Of a stretch of 64,000 nt of DNA, positions 9,431 through 21,120 are shown piece by piece; position 1 is the stretch's first letter; each line of letters starts with the position of its first letter. The notes under the pieces were generated by a model. The model saw only the letters and a program-made list of their open reading frames with translations. It searched no databases and was not told where the DNA came from. The position numbers and the translations under genes were made by a program. The stretch is from Crocodylus rhombifer (taxonomy: Eukaryota > Chordata > Crocodylia > Crocodylidae), in assembly GCA_038503035.1 (NCBI GenBank), contig JAVSML010000045.1:310001-374000 (forward strand), read 5' to 3'.

Positions 9431-11080
9431 CATGCGGAACCCTTTAACCAATTCTTCATGTCTGTTTTCTTGTGCAGGGACTGGGACTTCCCTGCTGTGA
9501 TGCCAGATGGACTCGAGGGGAATGCCTCCAGACCTCAGGTTGGGAAGGACCAGGTTAGAGAGCTTCTGGAGGGGCTGGATGTGTTCAAGTCAGCGGGTCC
9601 AGATGCTCTCCACCCCAGGGTGTTGAGGGAGCTAGCAGGGGTTATTGCAGGGCGCTTGGCATGGCTTTACAAGTGCTTGGGGTGCTCGGGCCAGGTGCCG
9701 GATGACTGGAAGATAGCTAACGTGGTCCCCATCTTCAAAAAAGGGAAGAGAGAGGACCCGGGCAACTATAGGCCCATCAGTCTTACCTCTATCCTTGGGA
9801 AACTCTTTGAGAAGGTCCTCAAGGAGCACATTTGTGGTGGGCCGGCTTCAGGGATGATGCTCAAGGGCAACCAGCACAGTTTCATTAGGGGCAGGTCATG
9901 TCAGACCAACCTGATTGCCTTTTATGATCAGGTCACAAAGGCAATGGATGCAGGTGTTGTCGTGGACGTAGTTTTTCTAGACTTCAGCAAGGCCTTTGAC
10001 ACCATCTCCCACCCCATCCTCATTAAAAAACTAGGTGACTGTGGCATTGATGCCTACACAGTCAGATGGATTGCAGATTGGCTCAAGGGTCATACTCAGA
10101 GTGTGGTGGTGGACGGGTCATATTCGACCGGAGGGGAGGTAGGCAGCGGAGTCCCCCAGGGCTCGGTCCTGGGGCCTGCGCTGTTCAATTTCTTCATCAG
10201 TGATTTGGATGATGTGGTGAATTGCAACCTGTTTAAATTCACTGATGATACCAAAATTTGGGGTGAGGTGAGCATGCTAGTAGGGAGGGAAAGACTGCAA
10301 CAAGACCTGGATAGGTTACAGGAGTGGGCTGACATAAACAGGATGCGTTTCAGTGCTGACAAGTGCAGGGTGCTGCACTTAGGCAGTAGTAACCAGCAGC
10401 ACACTTATAGGATGGGAAACTCCCTTCTTGAGAGCACGGAGGCAGAAAGGGATCTTGGAGTCATTATTGACTCCAAGATGAACGTGGGCCGACAATGCGA
10501 GGTCACGGTTGGCAGGACTAACCGGACCTTGTCGTGCATCCACAGGTGCATCTCAAGTAGAGCCAGGGAGGTGATCCTCCCCCTCTACGTGACAATGGTC
10601 AGGCCACAGCTGGAGTACTGTGTCCAGTTCTGTATGCCCCATTTCAGGAGGGATGTGGACAACATGGGGAGGGTCCAGAGGAGGGCCACCTGCATGATCT
10701 GGGGACTACAGGGCAGACCCTATAGTGAAAGACTGTGGGACCTAAACCTGTTCAGCCTTCACAAGAGAAGGCTGAGGGGGGACCTGGTGACCATCTATAA
10801 ACTCACTAGGGGGGACCAGAAGGGTTTAGGGGAGACACTGTTTCCCCTAGTGCCCCCCGGCATGACAAGGAACAATGGACACAAGTTATTAGAGAGTAGG
10901 TTTAGATTAGACATCCGCAAGAACTACTTCACAGTTAGGGCGGCTAGGATCTGGAACCAACTTCCAAGGCAAGTGGTGCTGGCTCCTATCCGGGGATCTT
11001 TAAGAAGAGGCTTGATGACTACCTGGCTGGACTCATTTGAGTCCAGTCTTTTCTCCCGCCCAGGCGGGGGTCGAACTTGA
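9404..11080 (+). CDS. CR1 ORF2 reverse transcriptase, 558 codons, no stops
   Basis: RNA-templated DNA synthesis domain of a CR1 non-LTR retrotransposon, used for target-primed insertion. Visible blocks: NYRPISLT at residue 121, VVFLDFSKAFD at 189-199 (first catalytic aspartate), [10 protein letters not shown] at 249-258, KFTDDTKIWG at 278-287 (catalytic DD; the usual FADD is FTDD here), LHLG at 324-327, RPQLEYCVQF at 400-409 and VQRRAT at 424-429. Roughly the first 11 codons lie upstream of the CR1 junction and come from the host MITE, so the ATG at 9404 is accidental. The endonuclease domain and ORF1 are missing, so this copy cannot move alone. Without a known promoter, expression is doubtful. 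Confidence 0.9.
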   Translation: MINLIKALQHAEPFNQFFMSVFLCRDWDFPAVMPDGLEGNASRPQVGKDQVRELLEGLDVFKSAGPDALHPRVLRELAGVIAGRLAWLYKCLGCSGQVPDDWKIANVVPIFKKGKREDPGNYRPISLTSILGKLFEKVLKEHICGGPASGMMLKGNQHSFIRGRSCQTNLIAFYDQVTKAMDAGVVVDVVFLDFSKAFDTISHPILIKKLGDCGIDAYTVRWIADWLKGHTQSVVVDGSYSTGGEVGSGVPQGSVLGPALFNFFISDLDDVVNCNLFKFTDDTKIWGEVSMLVGRERLQQDLDRLQEWADINRMRFSADKCRVLHLGSSNQQHTYRMGNSLLESTEAERDLGVIIDSKMNVGRQCEVTVGRTNRTLSCIHRCISSRAREVILPLYVTMVRPQLEYCVQFCMPHFRRDVDNMGRVQRRATCMIWGLQGRPYSERLWDLNLFSLHKRRLRGDLVTIYKLTRGDQKGLGETLFPLVPPGMTRNNGHKLLESRFRLDIRKNYFTVRAARIWNQLPRQVVLAPIRGSLRRGLMTTWLDSFESSLFSRPGGGRT

Positions 11081-11125
11081 AGATCTACAAGGTCCCTTCC
11101 GACCTGACTTCTATGATTCTATGCC
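9431..11125 (+). mobile_element. CR1 retrotransposon, 5'-truncated, open frame
   Basis: A 5'-truncated CR1 that retains the whole reverse transcriptase and a complete 3' end: AAGGTCCCTTCCGACC followed by the terminal CTATGATTCTATG at 11111-11123. The 5' junction falls between 9428 and 9437, where homology to the minus-strand CR1 at 50.4 kb begins. It landed inside a foldback MITE. The uninterrupted frame marks it as one of the younger insertions here. Confidence 0.92.
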
Positions 11126-11349
11126 TAACCATCACGTATAGTAAGTGCCCTGTGTTTCAAAATGGCTGCAGGGGCATTTTAACTAAAACTTGTTGAATAA
11201 GCTTTAGTTAGAGCCCCCTTGGTCATTTTGAAGTGCGGGGATGCTTAATACGTGTGACACTGTGGCATTTTGAGTAAAGTGGCTGCCTGGAAGCCTCTCT
11301 AATTAACACACCCCATGCTCCCCCACCCCCAGCATGGGGCATGTGTATA
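11126..11349. mobile_element. Right part of the foldback MITE (copy A)
   Basis: Continuation of the element beginning at 9357 after the CR1 insertion. It holds the central foldback (11133-11254) and a right end with a GGGG/CCCC hairpin and ATGTGTATA terminus. Aligned with copy B (25680-25934), the order and spacing of the blocks agree. Confidence 0.7.
11133..11254. repeat. Central 122 bp foldback of MITE copy A
   Basis: The arms begin CACGTAT (11133) and end ATACGTG (11254) and share TTCAAAATG, AGGGG/GGGGG and TAACTAAA blocks in inverted order, around a short loop near 11191-11199. Imperfect arms of about 55 bases each. Confidence 0.85.
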
Positions 11350-12156
11350 GACACATGGTGTTTTGAAGATTAATCCCACTGGAGTCAGTGTCCTCACTGG
11401 GATCAAGATATGGCCTGTTGCTTCTCACTTTCTCATATGAAAAATGTGGTTATGTTGTTTATGGGCCTCACAAGTATGTTGCAAGGCTTAATTAATTAGT
11501 GTTTGTAATGAGAGAACTGGGAAGAGCTGATACTAGCTGAGTTACTGCCTCAGGTGCTTTCTGGCCTGTGTGCAGCTGGTGGAATTCAGAGATGTTGCTG
11601 CTGAGTGGAACAGAGCACTGTTGGATGACTCTGAGAAGGCATGTAACATCACTGCTGGCATTTTTTGTCTATGTTGCCTCCACAAGGGAGCCGTGACCTT
11701 ATGCAGGATGCACTTATACAGGATGCCCCTTAACCCCTTGCCTCTCCCCACTGGGAATCTTGCAACCCACCTGCCATGCAGCCCATTGTTGGCATTGGAC
11801 CAAGGCTGTCCTGGAGGGGTTCCAGGCCCAGGGTTGCACAAGTTCCAGTGCTGACAATCAGTTGACTTTGTTGAATCTTTGTATCTAATTTTCCATATTA
11901 TGGCACCATAAATTGGCTGATCATATGGCATGCTGCTATTTATGGCACGGTTAACCTTTTAACCATGCTATGATTGTAATATGTGCCATGGGCCCTTTAT
12001 TTCTACATCTTAAACTTTACAGGCTTGCAAGAGCACTGCAAAGTCAAAGTGGTTTGTTTGTTTGTTTTTTTAAAGATAGGGCTAGCATCTGACTCTTGAT
12101 TTCTCCCAGTAATTTGGGAGAAAGGGTCAGTTCCAGGTGAGAACCTTGCCAAACTC
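11350..12156. other. Unannotated stretch, no gene seen
   Basis: No domain or recognised repeat. Overlapping short frames on both strands at 11542-11931 are unsupported. Confidence 0.5.
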
Positions 12157-12204
12157 GTGTGTGTGTGTGTGTGTGTGTGTGTGAGTGTGCGCGCGCGCGC
12201 GCGC
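12157..12204. repeat. GT/GC alternating microsatellite
   Basis: About 16 GT units followed by about 8 GC units, with a single GA interruption. Alternating purine-pyrimidine throughout, so it can adopt left-handed Z-DNA under supercoiling. Confidence 0.95.
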
Positions 12205-13207
12205 ACATGCATGTGACCAAGGTAGGATGGCTCTGGAACAAAGATCTTATTTCAATCAGCTCAGCAGTTCTGCTGATAGTGTAAGTTCTCAATTGTATCT
12301 TTGTAAAAACTGGAATGCCTTTACATTGGGTATACATACTACTGACTTTAGAGACTTTTGTAGTGTTTTCCTGAAACTGGAAAATAGAGAATGGCCATAA
12401 TTTCTGATGTAAGTAAGAAGCCAGAAGATTGCTACCTCCTTACTGGAAATAAGCAGAAGGATACAGGACTGAACATGGCAATCTGGACAAAAAAGGAAAA
12501 TTAATTCTGCTACTGCATGGTGAATCATTATTGCTGTTTGAATGACAGATTTTTTCATCCCACTTCTTTCTGTGTTTTTCACCCATTTTCTTTTTTGTTC
12601 ATTTGATTTTTTTGATGTACCAAAATCTTTTGATGTGCTTGCCTAACACACTTGAAGAGGCAAAGAAAAGAATGCATACTTAACCAGTATTCTAACGAGC
12701 TTCTCTCCCACCGCTGGTGGGTGTGGTTTGAAAAGCTGGCAGCATCCAAACCAAGGGCATGTCTCCACAGTACGATGTGGAACCCAGCTGAGACAGGACG
12801 CATGATACTAAGACATGCCACACCCGCTGTGCTTGTGTACCCACCCAGTAAAGCGTAGCCATGCAGTGCTATGCTCACTCAGCTACACTGCTTCCAGTCC
12901 AATTGCTAGTGTGCTGAAGGAGGGTGTGGAGCATATCAACATGGCACAGCCTTGTGCTGGTTAGATATATCAAGAGTGTGCATTGGAAAGGCACTCTGCG
13001 TAATACTATCTGTAGAGAGAGGGGTGTTGCTTTCTGGGGGTGTGTTGTGGCAGCACCCTGGACCACCAAAGAGACCCAAGAGTCTGCTGTGCTAGGTATT
13101 GTACAAATAGAGAACGAAATGACAGCTGCAGCCCCCCAAAATAGTTTGCAGGACTTTTTTAGACAATGTGGGGAATATTGTGTCCCTCAGTGGAGCAGAT
13201 TCCATTA
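12205..13207. other. Unannotated stretch, possible small repeat at 12757-12830
   Basis: GGGCATGTCTCCACAG at 12757 has an approximate inverse near 12810-12830 (AAGACATGCCACACCC), which could be a short degraded TIR element. Nothing else recognised. Confidence 0.35.
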
Positions 13208-13627
13208 CTAGCCAACTGCCCATCAGGAATGATGGGGGGGATAGGGCAGGTGGGGATGGAGAGCTACCACCCACCACTCTGTGCTGCCACCACCTCCCAG
13301 AAATGGGGTGGCGGGTGGGGGAGAAGCTTGCCTCACCATCCCCTTCATCCCCCCCAGCCAGCACCCTGTGGCTCTGCTGCCTCCAGGGAGCAGAGCCAGG
13401 GGGAGAGGGGGTGAGGCCAGCAGCGCTGCCCTCGCCCCACCCCTGCTGTGTCCCTTCACCCCCACCATCATAGGGGTGCTTCGCCGTGCCGCTGCTGCCG
13501 CCTCCTGTCTGGAATGCTCTGTTTGGTTGTTTCAGTCAGCATTGCGATGGGCTGCTGAGACAACCGATCAGAGTGCGAATAAAGTGTTACGGACAGACAG
13601 ACAGACTAAGGCTTTTATTATATTAGA
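13208..13627 (-). mobile_element. Non-autonomous Helitron, copy 2
   Basis: Same architecture as 3945-4421: minus-strand 3' end with hairpin CCCATCA-TTCC-TGATGGG, then CAGTTGG and terminal CTAG followed by T; 5' end TCTAATATAATAAAAG. The two copies share the hairpin, the 5' terminal 14 bases and the GACAGACAGAC stretch, while the GC-rich middle differs. No Rep or helicase coding. The base before the 5' TC is C, not A. Frames crossing the C-rich interior on both strands are by-products. Confidence 0.8.
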
Positions 13628-16600
13628 GTTTATCAGAGGGACTTAATCCCAACACTCACTAGCCTAAACAAAAATAATTAATTTGATGCATTTTGATGTT
13701 GCTTCTCTGGGCCTCACAGGCAAATGAGAGCACAGCAGCCTTTTCCTTTGGCTGATGAGTTGGGAGATACTGCAACACAACATATACAAGGTTCCTGCAC
13801 ATCTTTGTGGGCTTACTATAGAGTACAAGCACTCGGCCTACAGAAGTAAAGGTGACAGGGAACAATGTGGTAAGATCAATTATATTTTAGTTTCTCTTAT
13901 AGACATATGAAGATCTAAAATCCCCGAAGCCAAATCATTCCTTGTCCTGCCCCACTTTGGCATCTCCCGAGTCTACACCCTGCACCCAGACTTTTCTAGC
14001 TTGATCCAGTCTCTTGTTTGAGATATTTTTTGGTGATGTTGAAAATCATACTGTACTGGTGAATGAACAGTAGCATATTTTATATGAATAATGAAATCTC
14101 AGCAACAAGAGACCCAGTAAAGCACATTGTTGTTAAATCTTTGCTGACTGTTGTTTTTACTTGTGAATTATAAGGTGTGGGGATAAGCAGAGTGTGAATT
14201 AATGAGGTTTTGCTGTGCTGAAATGGAACTGTGGTGGGACCTGAATGAAGAAATATAGTGTTACTTAGTGTTTTGTATTCAAGAAATTGTGTTTTTGAGC
14301 AGCTGCCAGTCAGGGCATGGTTGGCAATTCTGAAGGCATCCTTGAGTGGTTGGATTTAAAAAAAAAAATTATCCCTGTAATTTTTTTAATCTATCAGTTT
14401 TATTTGCACTGACCATAGACAAAGCTGAATAAACTGAAAAGAATGGAGAAATATGTCTAGAAAGAAAATCCATAAGCATAAAGGGCTGAATTGTCTGCTT
14501 TAAATTGCTCAGTGGATAAAGTGTAGGCAAGACCTGCTAGGTTCCATTTCTCTTCAGTGGCGGAGCTCCATTATTTGCTCTTACCATGGAGTGTCATCCT
14601 TATTCCATTCATTACTCAACCACACGTTGGACAGAATTATTATGGGGTAGAGAGAAACTGCCTTGTGTTGTGGCAATGTGATTTGCAGTTCACTCACCCT
14701 CTTCTTAACTGTCACTGTGATGCATTACGTTGGAGTGACTTTTAAGTGGCAGCGGACCTCATGAGGCAAAGGGCATCTGTCTGTGAGAGATTGTATGTGC
14801 CACGTAACCTATAGGAGAGAATTCTTTCAAAAATGAGTACGAAGGTTCAGTAAGAAAAAACTGATGCTGCTAACACTAGTGCAGAGCTTAGAGGTAGTGG
14901 TCTAAGTTCGGTCCCTTCCTGGCTTCCCCTCCTGCCTTTTTTGGCTGCCTGAATACAGTTTTGGATACCTGTGCTGGCTATGCTCTTTCCTAGGTGCTGT
15001 TGCTTTCATTTCAGCTGTTCTGAACTCTCCCTGCATATCTTTAGGGGCAGAACAGTACTCTGCATACTTAGGGGCTTTTTTTTTTTACAAGAAAACTTAG
15101 CAATGTAAATAAGGGCCAGGTTTTCAAAAATGCTCGGCATCCAGCAGCTTCCACTGAGGTGCCTAAAGAGAAGTAAATTATTCTGAACATCTGATAATTA
15201 AATCTGCAACACATAGGGGCTAAATTTCTCTGTTACATAGGTATAATTTGATTTATAGGTTTTTTTTTACCCCATCTTTATTCACTTTGCACCCGTCACC
15301 TCCTATTATCCATGACATAAAGTTACTCTAAATTTTAACCTAACAGCTGCTATCACCCTTCTTGCCACCTCACTACCCTGTGTCTTCTGTCTGTTCTGTT
15401 GTTCATTTCTTTTTGACACTGCCTTCTATGCTGTGTGATGCATAAGCAGCCTTTGGCTCCCTTTTGCTAGTCCCATATGTCAGGTAGGCAGGGTGAAATT
15501 AAGTCAAGAACCATGTCTCTGAAATGTCTTGCTGCATTTTTAAATTTGTTGTCTCTTTTCTTCATGTGGAGCAACCACAGCTGATTTTTGTAGGAGAAAC
15601 AGGGCATCAACTGTGGTATTGAAAAAATTACATGGATGCTGCGAGAGGAGAACAGTAGCCAGCAGAACATTTCTCTCTTAAGCACCTCCTATACAAGAAT
15701 CCTTCTGCAAGCTAAAAAAAGTTAAGATTCTTTTTCCCCTCCTCGTTTTCTGCCCAGTTTCTCACAATACAGTGATACTTTATGTAGAAGTATGCCCCTT
15801 CTGACTAACTTGACATTTTCTTTGCATGCACGTAAGCAGTTTCACAGGATTTAAATTAGCAGTGTAACATTTTAAAGGCTTGCTAAGTTGTTTTATACAG
15901 GCTTTGTTGTTTGGCTTGGCACTGAGCTGACGGGAGGTGGGGGAGGGACAAAAGAGTAGAGGAGGTGATGATGAATGCTCACTCATCCTTTATAAATGTC
16001 CCTAGGATGCAGATATGTGACCTCCAGTTTTTCCCTTTCTGTGAAATCCTACCATTTAATCTTACTTTAACTATCCTTAGTGAAGTGAATGTCACTCAGA
16101 GCTTGGTGTCCATGGACGGAAGGGGCTGGAGGGAGATGGTGTTTGTGTGCAGGAGAGGGAGAAAGGGATGGGACAGGAAGAGGGAGGGATGGGGGACAGA
16201 GAGGAGGTGCGGGCGAGGTGGGGGGGAAGAGGAATTTGTTGCTGGTGTGAGTAATTCATTCCACGTTCTTTCAGGTGATCCGTAGGATGAACTAGCATCT
16301 GTCTAGCTTTTGCATGGGATTTCTGCAGAACAGTTGCTACTTTTTCCATCTTCATCTGTGTAGTGCTGAGTACCCATTTTTCCACTTGGGTTGGTATTTG
16401 CTTGTTTCCCTGTGAAGATGGGATACCCCTCTGTGGACAACACTGGGCAGGTTTCATTTGCCACCCAATGCTTATGATATCTGACTGGAGTGAGACTGTT
16501 GTGCAAAAGGCCCCATGTGGCTAAGAGCTAATTAGCATTGGTCATAGCATAGTATGCAGGTTTGGGTTGTCCCAGTTTGGTTCTCAGGCTGAATCTGCAT

Positions 16601-17309
16601 TTGCTCTGACAAGGCAGGAAACTCCAAGTGAAATCCAAAGTGATTCTTTATCTGAGAATGAAACTGGTTTAACTTTCCTTGTGTTGATTTCCCTTTTTAA
16701 TTCTGTGGTGTTCATATGAAAGTGGACCTAACCTTCAGTAGAGGTGCATTGAAATGGGGCACCTGCATTAAAAAAAGGGAGCTTGCCTGGCATAGTGCAC
16801 AAGGTAGGTAACTAACCTAGGGCTAGTCTCATGGTATTTTTGGCGGTAGAAACATATTGGGAATCTCCCAGAGAGCACGTTCCTGCTTTTCCTCACAAGA
16901 TTTCCTTCCCACAACTATGAAATGATTCATTATCTAGCCCATCACTTTTTTCCCAGTCCATCTTCAGGTCTTCTGGTCCTTGATAGCATGCACATACCAC
17001 AAATCTTTCCAGTACATTATACATTCCTGCTACTGTGAAAAGAAGCACCCACCTGACCTCGGTGCCTGAAGAACTGCTTACCTAGAAAAAGGGTGCGTTG
17101 CACATGTTCTTGTGGTGTCTAACACCAGTGCATTCCTCCCAACTCCAACCAAAGCATGCTTCCTTCTTTTTCCTTAGACACCCTTTATAAAGGCATCAGA
17201 AAACATGCTGTACAATCAGGCGTTAAAGGCACAAACCAACAGCCATGTAATTTTAATATGAATAATTCTTTGAACCAAACATGACTCATTAGTCAAGCAC
17301 AACTGTTAG
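13628..17309. other. Long non-coding stretch
   Basis: AT-rich, no gene supported. A purine-rich block lies at 16149-16234 (listed separately). A repeat-like segment near 15118-15170 (TTTTCAAAAATGCTCGGCAT) resembles a common sauropsid repeat but is too short to call. Confidence 0.5.
16149..16234 (+). repeat. Purine-rich tract with G-runs
   Basis: About 85 bases almost entirely A and G on the plus strand, with several runs of three or more G. Composition suits triplex or G-quadruplex formation; no coding value. Confidence 0.7.
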
Positions 17310-17505
17310 CCTGTGGAATACCTGTCATAGGAAAGTAGTAGAAATGCCATTGTGAAGACATTTAAAGGGATCCTGGGAGACATTTAAAACTAGACTGGAC
17401 AAAGCACTAGAAAGTGTACTGTAAGGAACAGTCATGCGTTGGTGTGGGTTTTTGGTCTACTTGATCAAATAGATCTTTTCTGACTCTAATTTCTATGATT
17501 TTATG
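17310..17505 (+). mobile_element. Old CR1 3' tail
   Basis: Contains ACTAGACTGGACAAAGCACT, then TTCTGACTCTAATTTCTATG and the terminal ATTTTATGA. This is the final part of CR1 ORF2 plus tail, diverged and without an open frame. Confidence 0.75.
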
Positions 17506-18594
17506 ACAGGAAATAACTTCTAACATAAGAGGATTTAGGCAACAGGCATGGGCATGCATTATTTACTGCCTAACTTAAAGTAACTGCTATATTATGGGGT
17601 GTGGGAGCAATGGTGGTGGGTGAGGGATTGTGCAGGTAGATGTAAAGAGGAAAGCATAGGATTAGGTAGCCACAGTGGAGCTGGGATAATAAGAACAGTT
17701 TGGTTTGGAAAGGGTCTTTCTAATTAGAAGAGATGTATAAGCATGTTAACCACTGCAGGGACCTTTGATAGACTTTACATTTGTTTCCTTGGTTGTTTTT
17801 TCTTTCCAGCTGCCGGGATGGGTTATTTTTAAGGTGCCTAGTTGTGAATTATGGTCAGTTTTTTTCTTTCTTTGAGATCATGTTTGTGGGTCTAATCCTT
17901 ACAACTCCTATATTTATTTTACATACGCAGAAGTGATTGATTGTTAAAGGGAGCCCACTGTGCCAAAAACATGACTTATTGCTTGTCTTTCACACAACAG
18001 TGTGCACATGGACAGAACAGCTTCCTCCACTGTGGCTGCCTACACCCTTTGTCTGAGCCGTTCTTGACATTTACAAGAGCCTTCCTGTCTGAAGCACTCA
18101 GCAAGCAGGTTTTCTTGTAAATGCTGCACCTAGGAGTGGAGTGGACAGGCATAATAGGCAAAAGCTGTACCTAGCAGAGGAACTCTATGGTTTCAGATAA
18201 GAGCTGTACTCTGAATTGTCATCGTATGTCTATAAACATTACATAGCCCACTTTAATAATATCTGCTCTGACATCTTCATTTGCTTAATTTAAAAAAAGA
18301 AAGCAACAACAGTAATTATCAGCAAGATACGTGCACCCATGTTGTATGATTATTTTTTCAGCTTTTAAACTTTTCACCTGTCTCTCTTTAAATTCTTAGA
18401 TTCAAAAAGCACTCGCAGTGGGTTTTTGAAATTGCAAAACATTGTTTAAACTTACAAAGAAACTTTTTTCTGATTTGTATGGGGAGAAATGACAAAATAG
18501 AAGCTTGGAAATGCAGCAGGACTGAGTTGTTCTACGTCTCCCTCCCATTTCAATGGAAGTGGGGAGAGCATGGCCTCATGAGCTGAAGGACGAG
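17506..18594. other. Unannotated stretch, no gene seen
   Basis: AT-rich; nothing recognised. Confidence 0.5.
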
Positions 18595-18790
18595 TCAGGG
18601 GATCAATACACTTAGCCAAATTCTGACCCTGAAACTAATTGGGATGAGTCATTTTTCCTCCATCTGCCCATAGTTTCTCTTTCTTTAAAATGTGGATAAT
18701 GCCTATGTCAAGGAGGCAATGTAAAGTTTAATTAATGTTTGCAAAGTGCCTTGAGGTCCTTAAATGAGAAGTGAAATGAAAGAATAACTA
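18595..18790 (+). mobile_element. MIR-like CORE-SINE relic
   Basis: Typical block order: ATTCTGACCCTG, CCATCTGCCCATAGTTTCTC, AAAATGTGGATAATGCC, then TGCAAAGTGCCTTGAGGTCC near the 3' end. Diverged, no coding. Confidence 0.75.
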
Positions 18791-20924
18791 GCTATCAAGA
18801 CAAGTCTCACTAAAATAGGGGTGTTAGCATACTCTCAGAGTTCACGGAAATCTTAGATTTTTCCATATGTTGCAATTCAATCGGACATCTCTCCTTCTCT
18901 TTAGCTTCATTAACCTGTCCTGAAAGAGGAGAACAAAGAGTCAATTGAAATATGTAATACTGGAAAGTCTAACATACTACAGCACTTAACTACAGTCTGC
19001 AGAATATTTAGAGTGTGGTTCCACTCTGAAATTGGCAAGCTGCGGCAATACCTATCTGGAGCATTAAAAGTGCCGGATGCCACAATTTATTCTGAAGAGA
19101 GTTGTGAGGCTCTGCGTGTATTGCCTCTCAATGATTTCCATATTGAATCTGTTCAGTTTACGTAAAACTGTGTGTGTTTGGGTTTTTTTTTCTTAGTTTG
19201 CAGCTCTGTCAACTCAGCCTTGGCTCTGAAAATCTGAAGGTGGGTTCTCTCGGTTTTGTGCTTCATCACCAGCATTAAAGGTTCTGAAAATTGGGTTATT
19301 CCCTTGTTCCTTATTACACCATTGTCTTCAAACGGTGCATTCAGTCCTGTTGCCTTCACTGGGTTCACAAGCATACATGATTGGAATTTGTCAAGTGATT
19401 CGATGGGTGACACACAAGCTGGGTTAAAAATGCTCCTTTTGGGTCAGAACCCACTCCTCATGGAGACCTACTGGGCCTAATACAAGTGGCAGAAATGCAC
19501 TTTTGTCTAGGGTATGGAATGCATAGGATGTTTCTTCTCCATTTTCAGCAGGATGATACCATTTATTACTCCGCATAATGACTTCACTCTGCAGTTCTGA
19601 GCATGATAGCATTTTCTCTCCACTGTTTTCTTCTCAATTGCTGTTAATTTGTATCCTACCCCATGCTTCCGTATAGCTGTACTGAGGATTTGCCTTTGTA
19701 TTTTCACCATCTGTAATGCAGAATCCCTCTTAGGGATCTTGTCAGCAGGAAAAGTAGATGCACCTGTGTTACTGAAATACTAAGTATCATCACAATCTTC
19801 CAGTTCTCTTTGGTTGCTCAGATGCTATTAGCTGTAGGCAACAGCAGTGAAAGGGACCTATTCATGAAAGCTATTTACAATAATTTCTCTTCTTACCTTT
19901 CCATATTTCTTCCTACTTTTACACTATGAAGACCATTATACATTACTCTCCATGTTTATATATCTATGCATTCATATACTTTATTGGATGAATAAAACTT
20001 TTCCCCCTAATGTGTATGAATCCATAAAAGCTGTTTGGAATGGAAATCACAACCTCTGAGAAGGAATGAGTACAAAAGGATTGCAATGTGAAAAAAAATA
20101 CAAACAGATGTGTTGTTTTTTTATCCCCTTACTCCCTCTCTTCCCTTAAATGTTCCTGAGTGCATTGCAAGCTGGAATTATGTAACGGCCACTCATTCTC
20201 TGCCAGTCAGCATGTATTCAGTTCTTGCTGTTCTTTACCACACAACACATTTCATCTTGGTTACTTCCTGATACCTTCATGTTATCAGTCCTACGCTTCA
20301 AGCAGTGTTTCACGCTGAAGGTTGCAGAGCATTTTGGTTAAGAGGCAAGTGCTATAAAACATTTGGCATCTTTGATAGCAAAGCAGCCCCCCAAAATTAT
20401 TTTTCTCATTTCTTTAGAAGCAGTTGTGAACTTTAATCTTGTCCCATTAGTCTGTTTTCCTGATTTGTCCTAGCATACTGGATTGTGCTGCTGAATGTGC
20501 ATTACAGTTGATCCAATTTTTCTTTTTCCCTTTGGAAAATTTCTACATTTTTGTCAAACAGGAAAATTTCCAGCTGAAAACCTGGAATGTTCTGTGTGTA
20601 GCCAACACTTTTGATGAATTTTTCTAATTTAATTAGCAAACACCAATAACCACTGCTACTACTTAATTTCTAATTTCTAAATCTTATTTTCCACTGAAAA
20701 AATATTTCAACAGAAAATTATTGCCTAGTCAAGCTGTTTGCATTGAATCTCAATCATCAGTGAGCAACTTGGCCTATGTAGGATGAAACACAGATAAAAA
20801 ACAGTTTATAATTAATAAATACTGTTAATATTAAACATTTTCAACTGTAGAAATAATTCACATAGTATAATTTTAAAATATTGCCATACTGAGAGAGTAT
20901 AAACTAAGAGATATAGAATAGGTC
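18791..20924. other. Unannotated stretch, no gene seen
   Basis: AT-rich; overlapping frames at 19153-19710 on both strands show no domain. Confidence 0.5.
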
Positions 20925-21120
20925 TGCAAATTAGGAACTTGGGTTCAGTTTCCACCTCTGTCACTGATATGCTACTGTAGGTGAGTTAAGCCAAGTCACT
21001 TCACCTCCTTGTATATTTTTGTCATTGGTGAAATAGGAACAGTAACATTTACATTCTCTTAGTGTATGTTGCAGGTCTCTAAAAGAGCTTTTTAAATTTA
21101 AAATGTTATTATTGCTATTT
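20925..21120 (+). mobile_element. MIR-like CORE-SINE relic
   Basis: Contains GGTTCAGTTTCCACCTCTGT, CAAGTCACTTCACCTCC, GTGAAATAGGAACAGTAAC and a 3' part ending near the AT-rich TTATTATTGC. Matches the MIR block order with decay. Confidence 0.7.
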
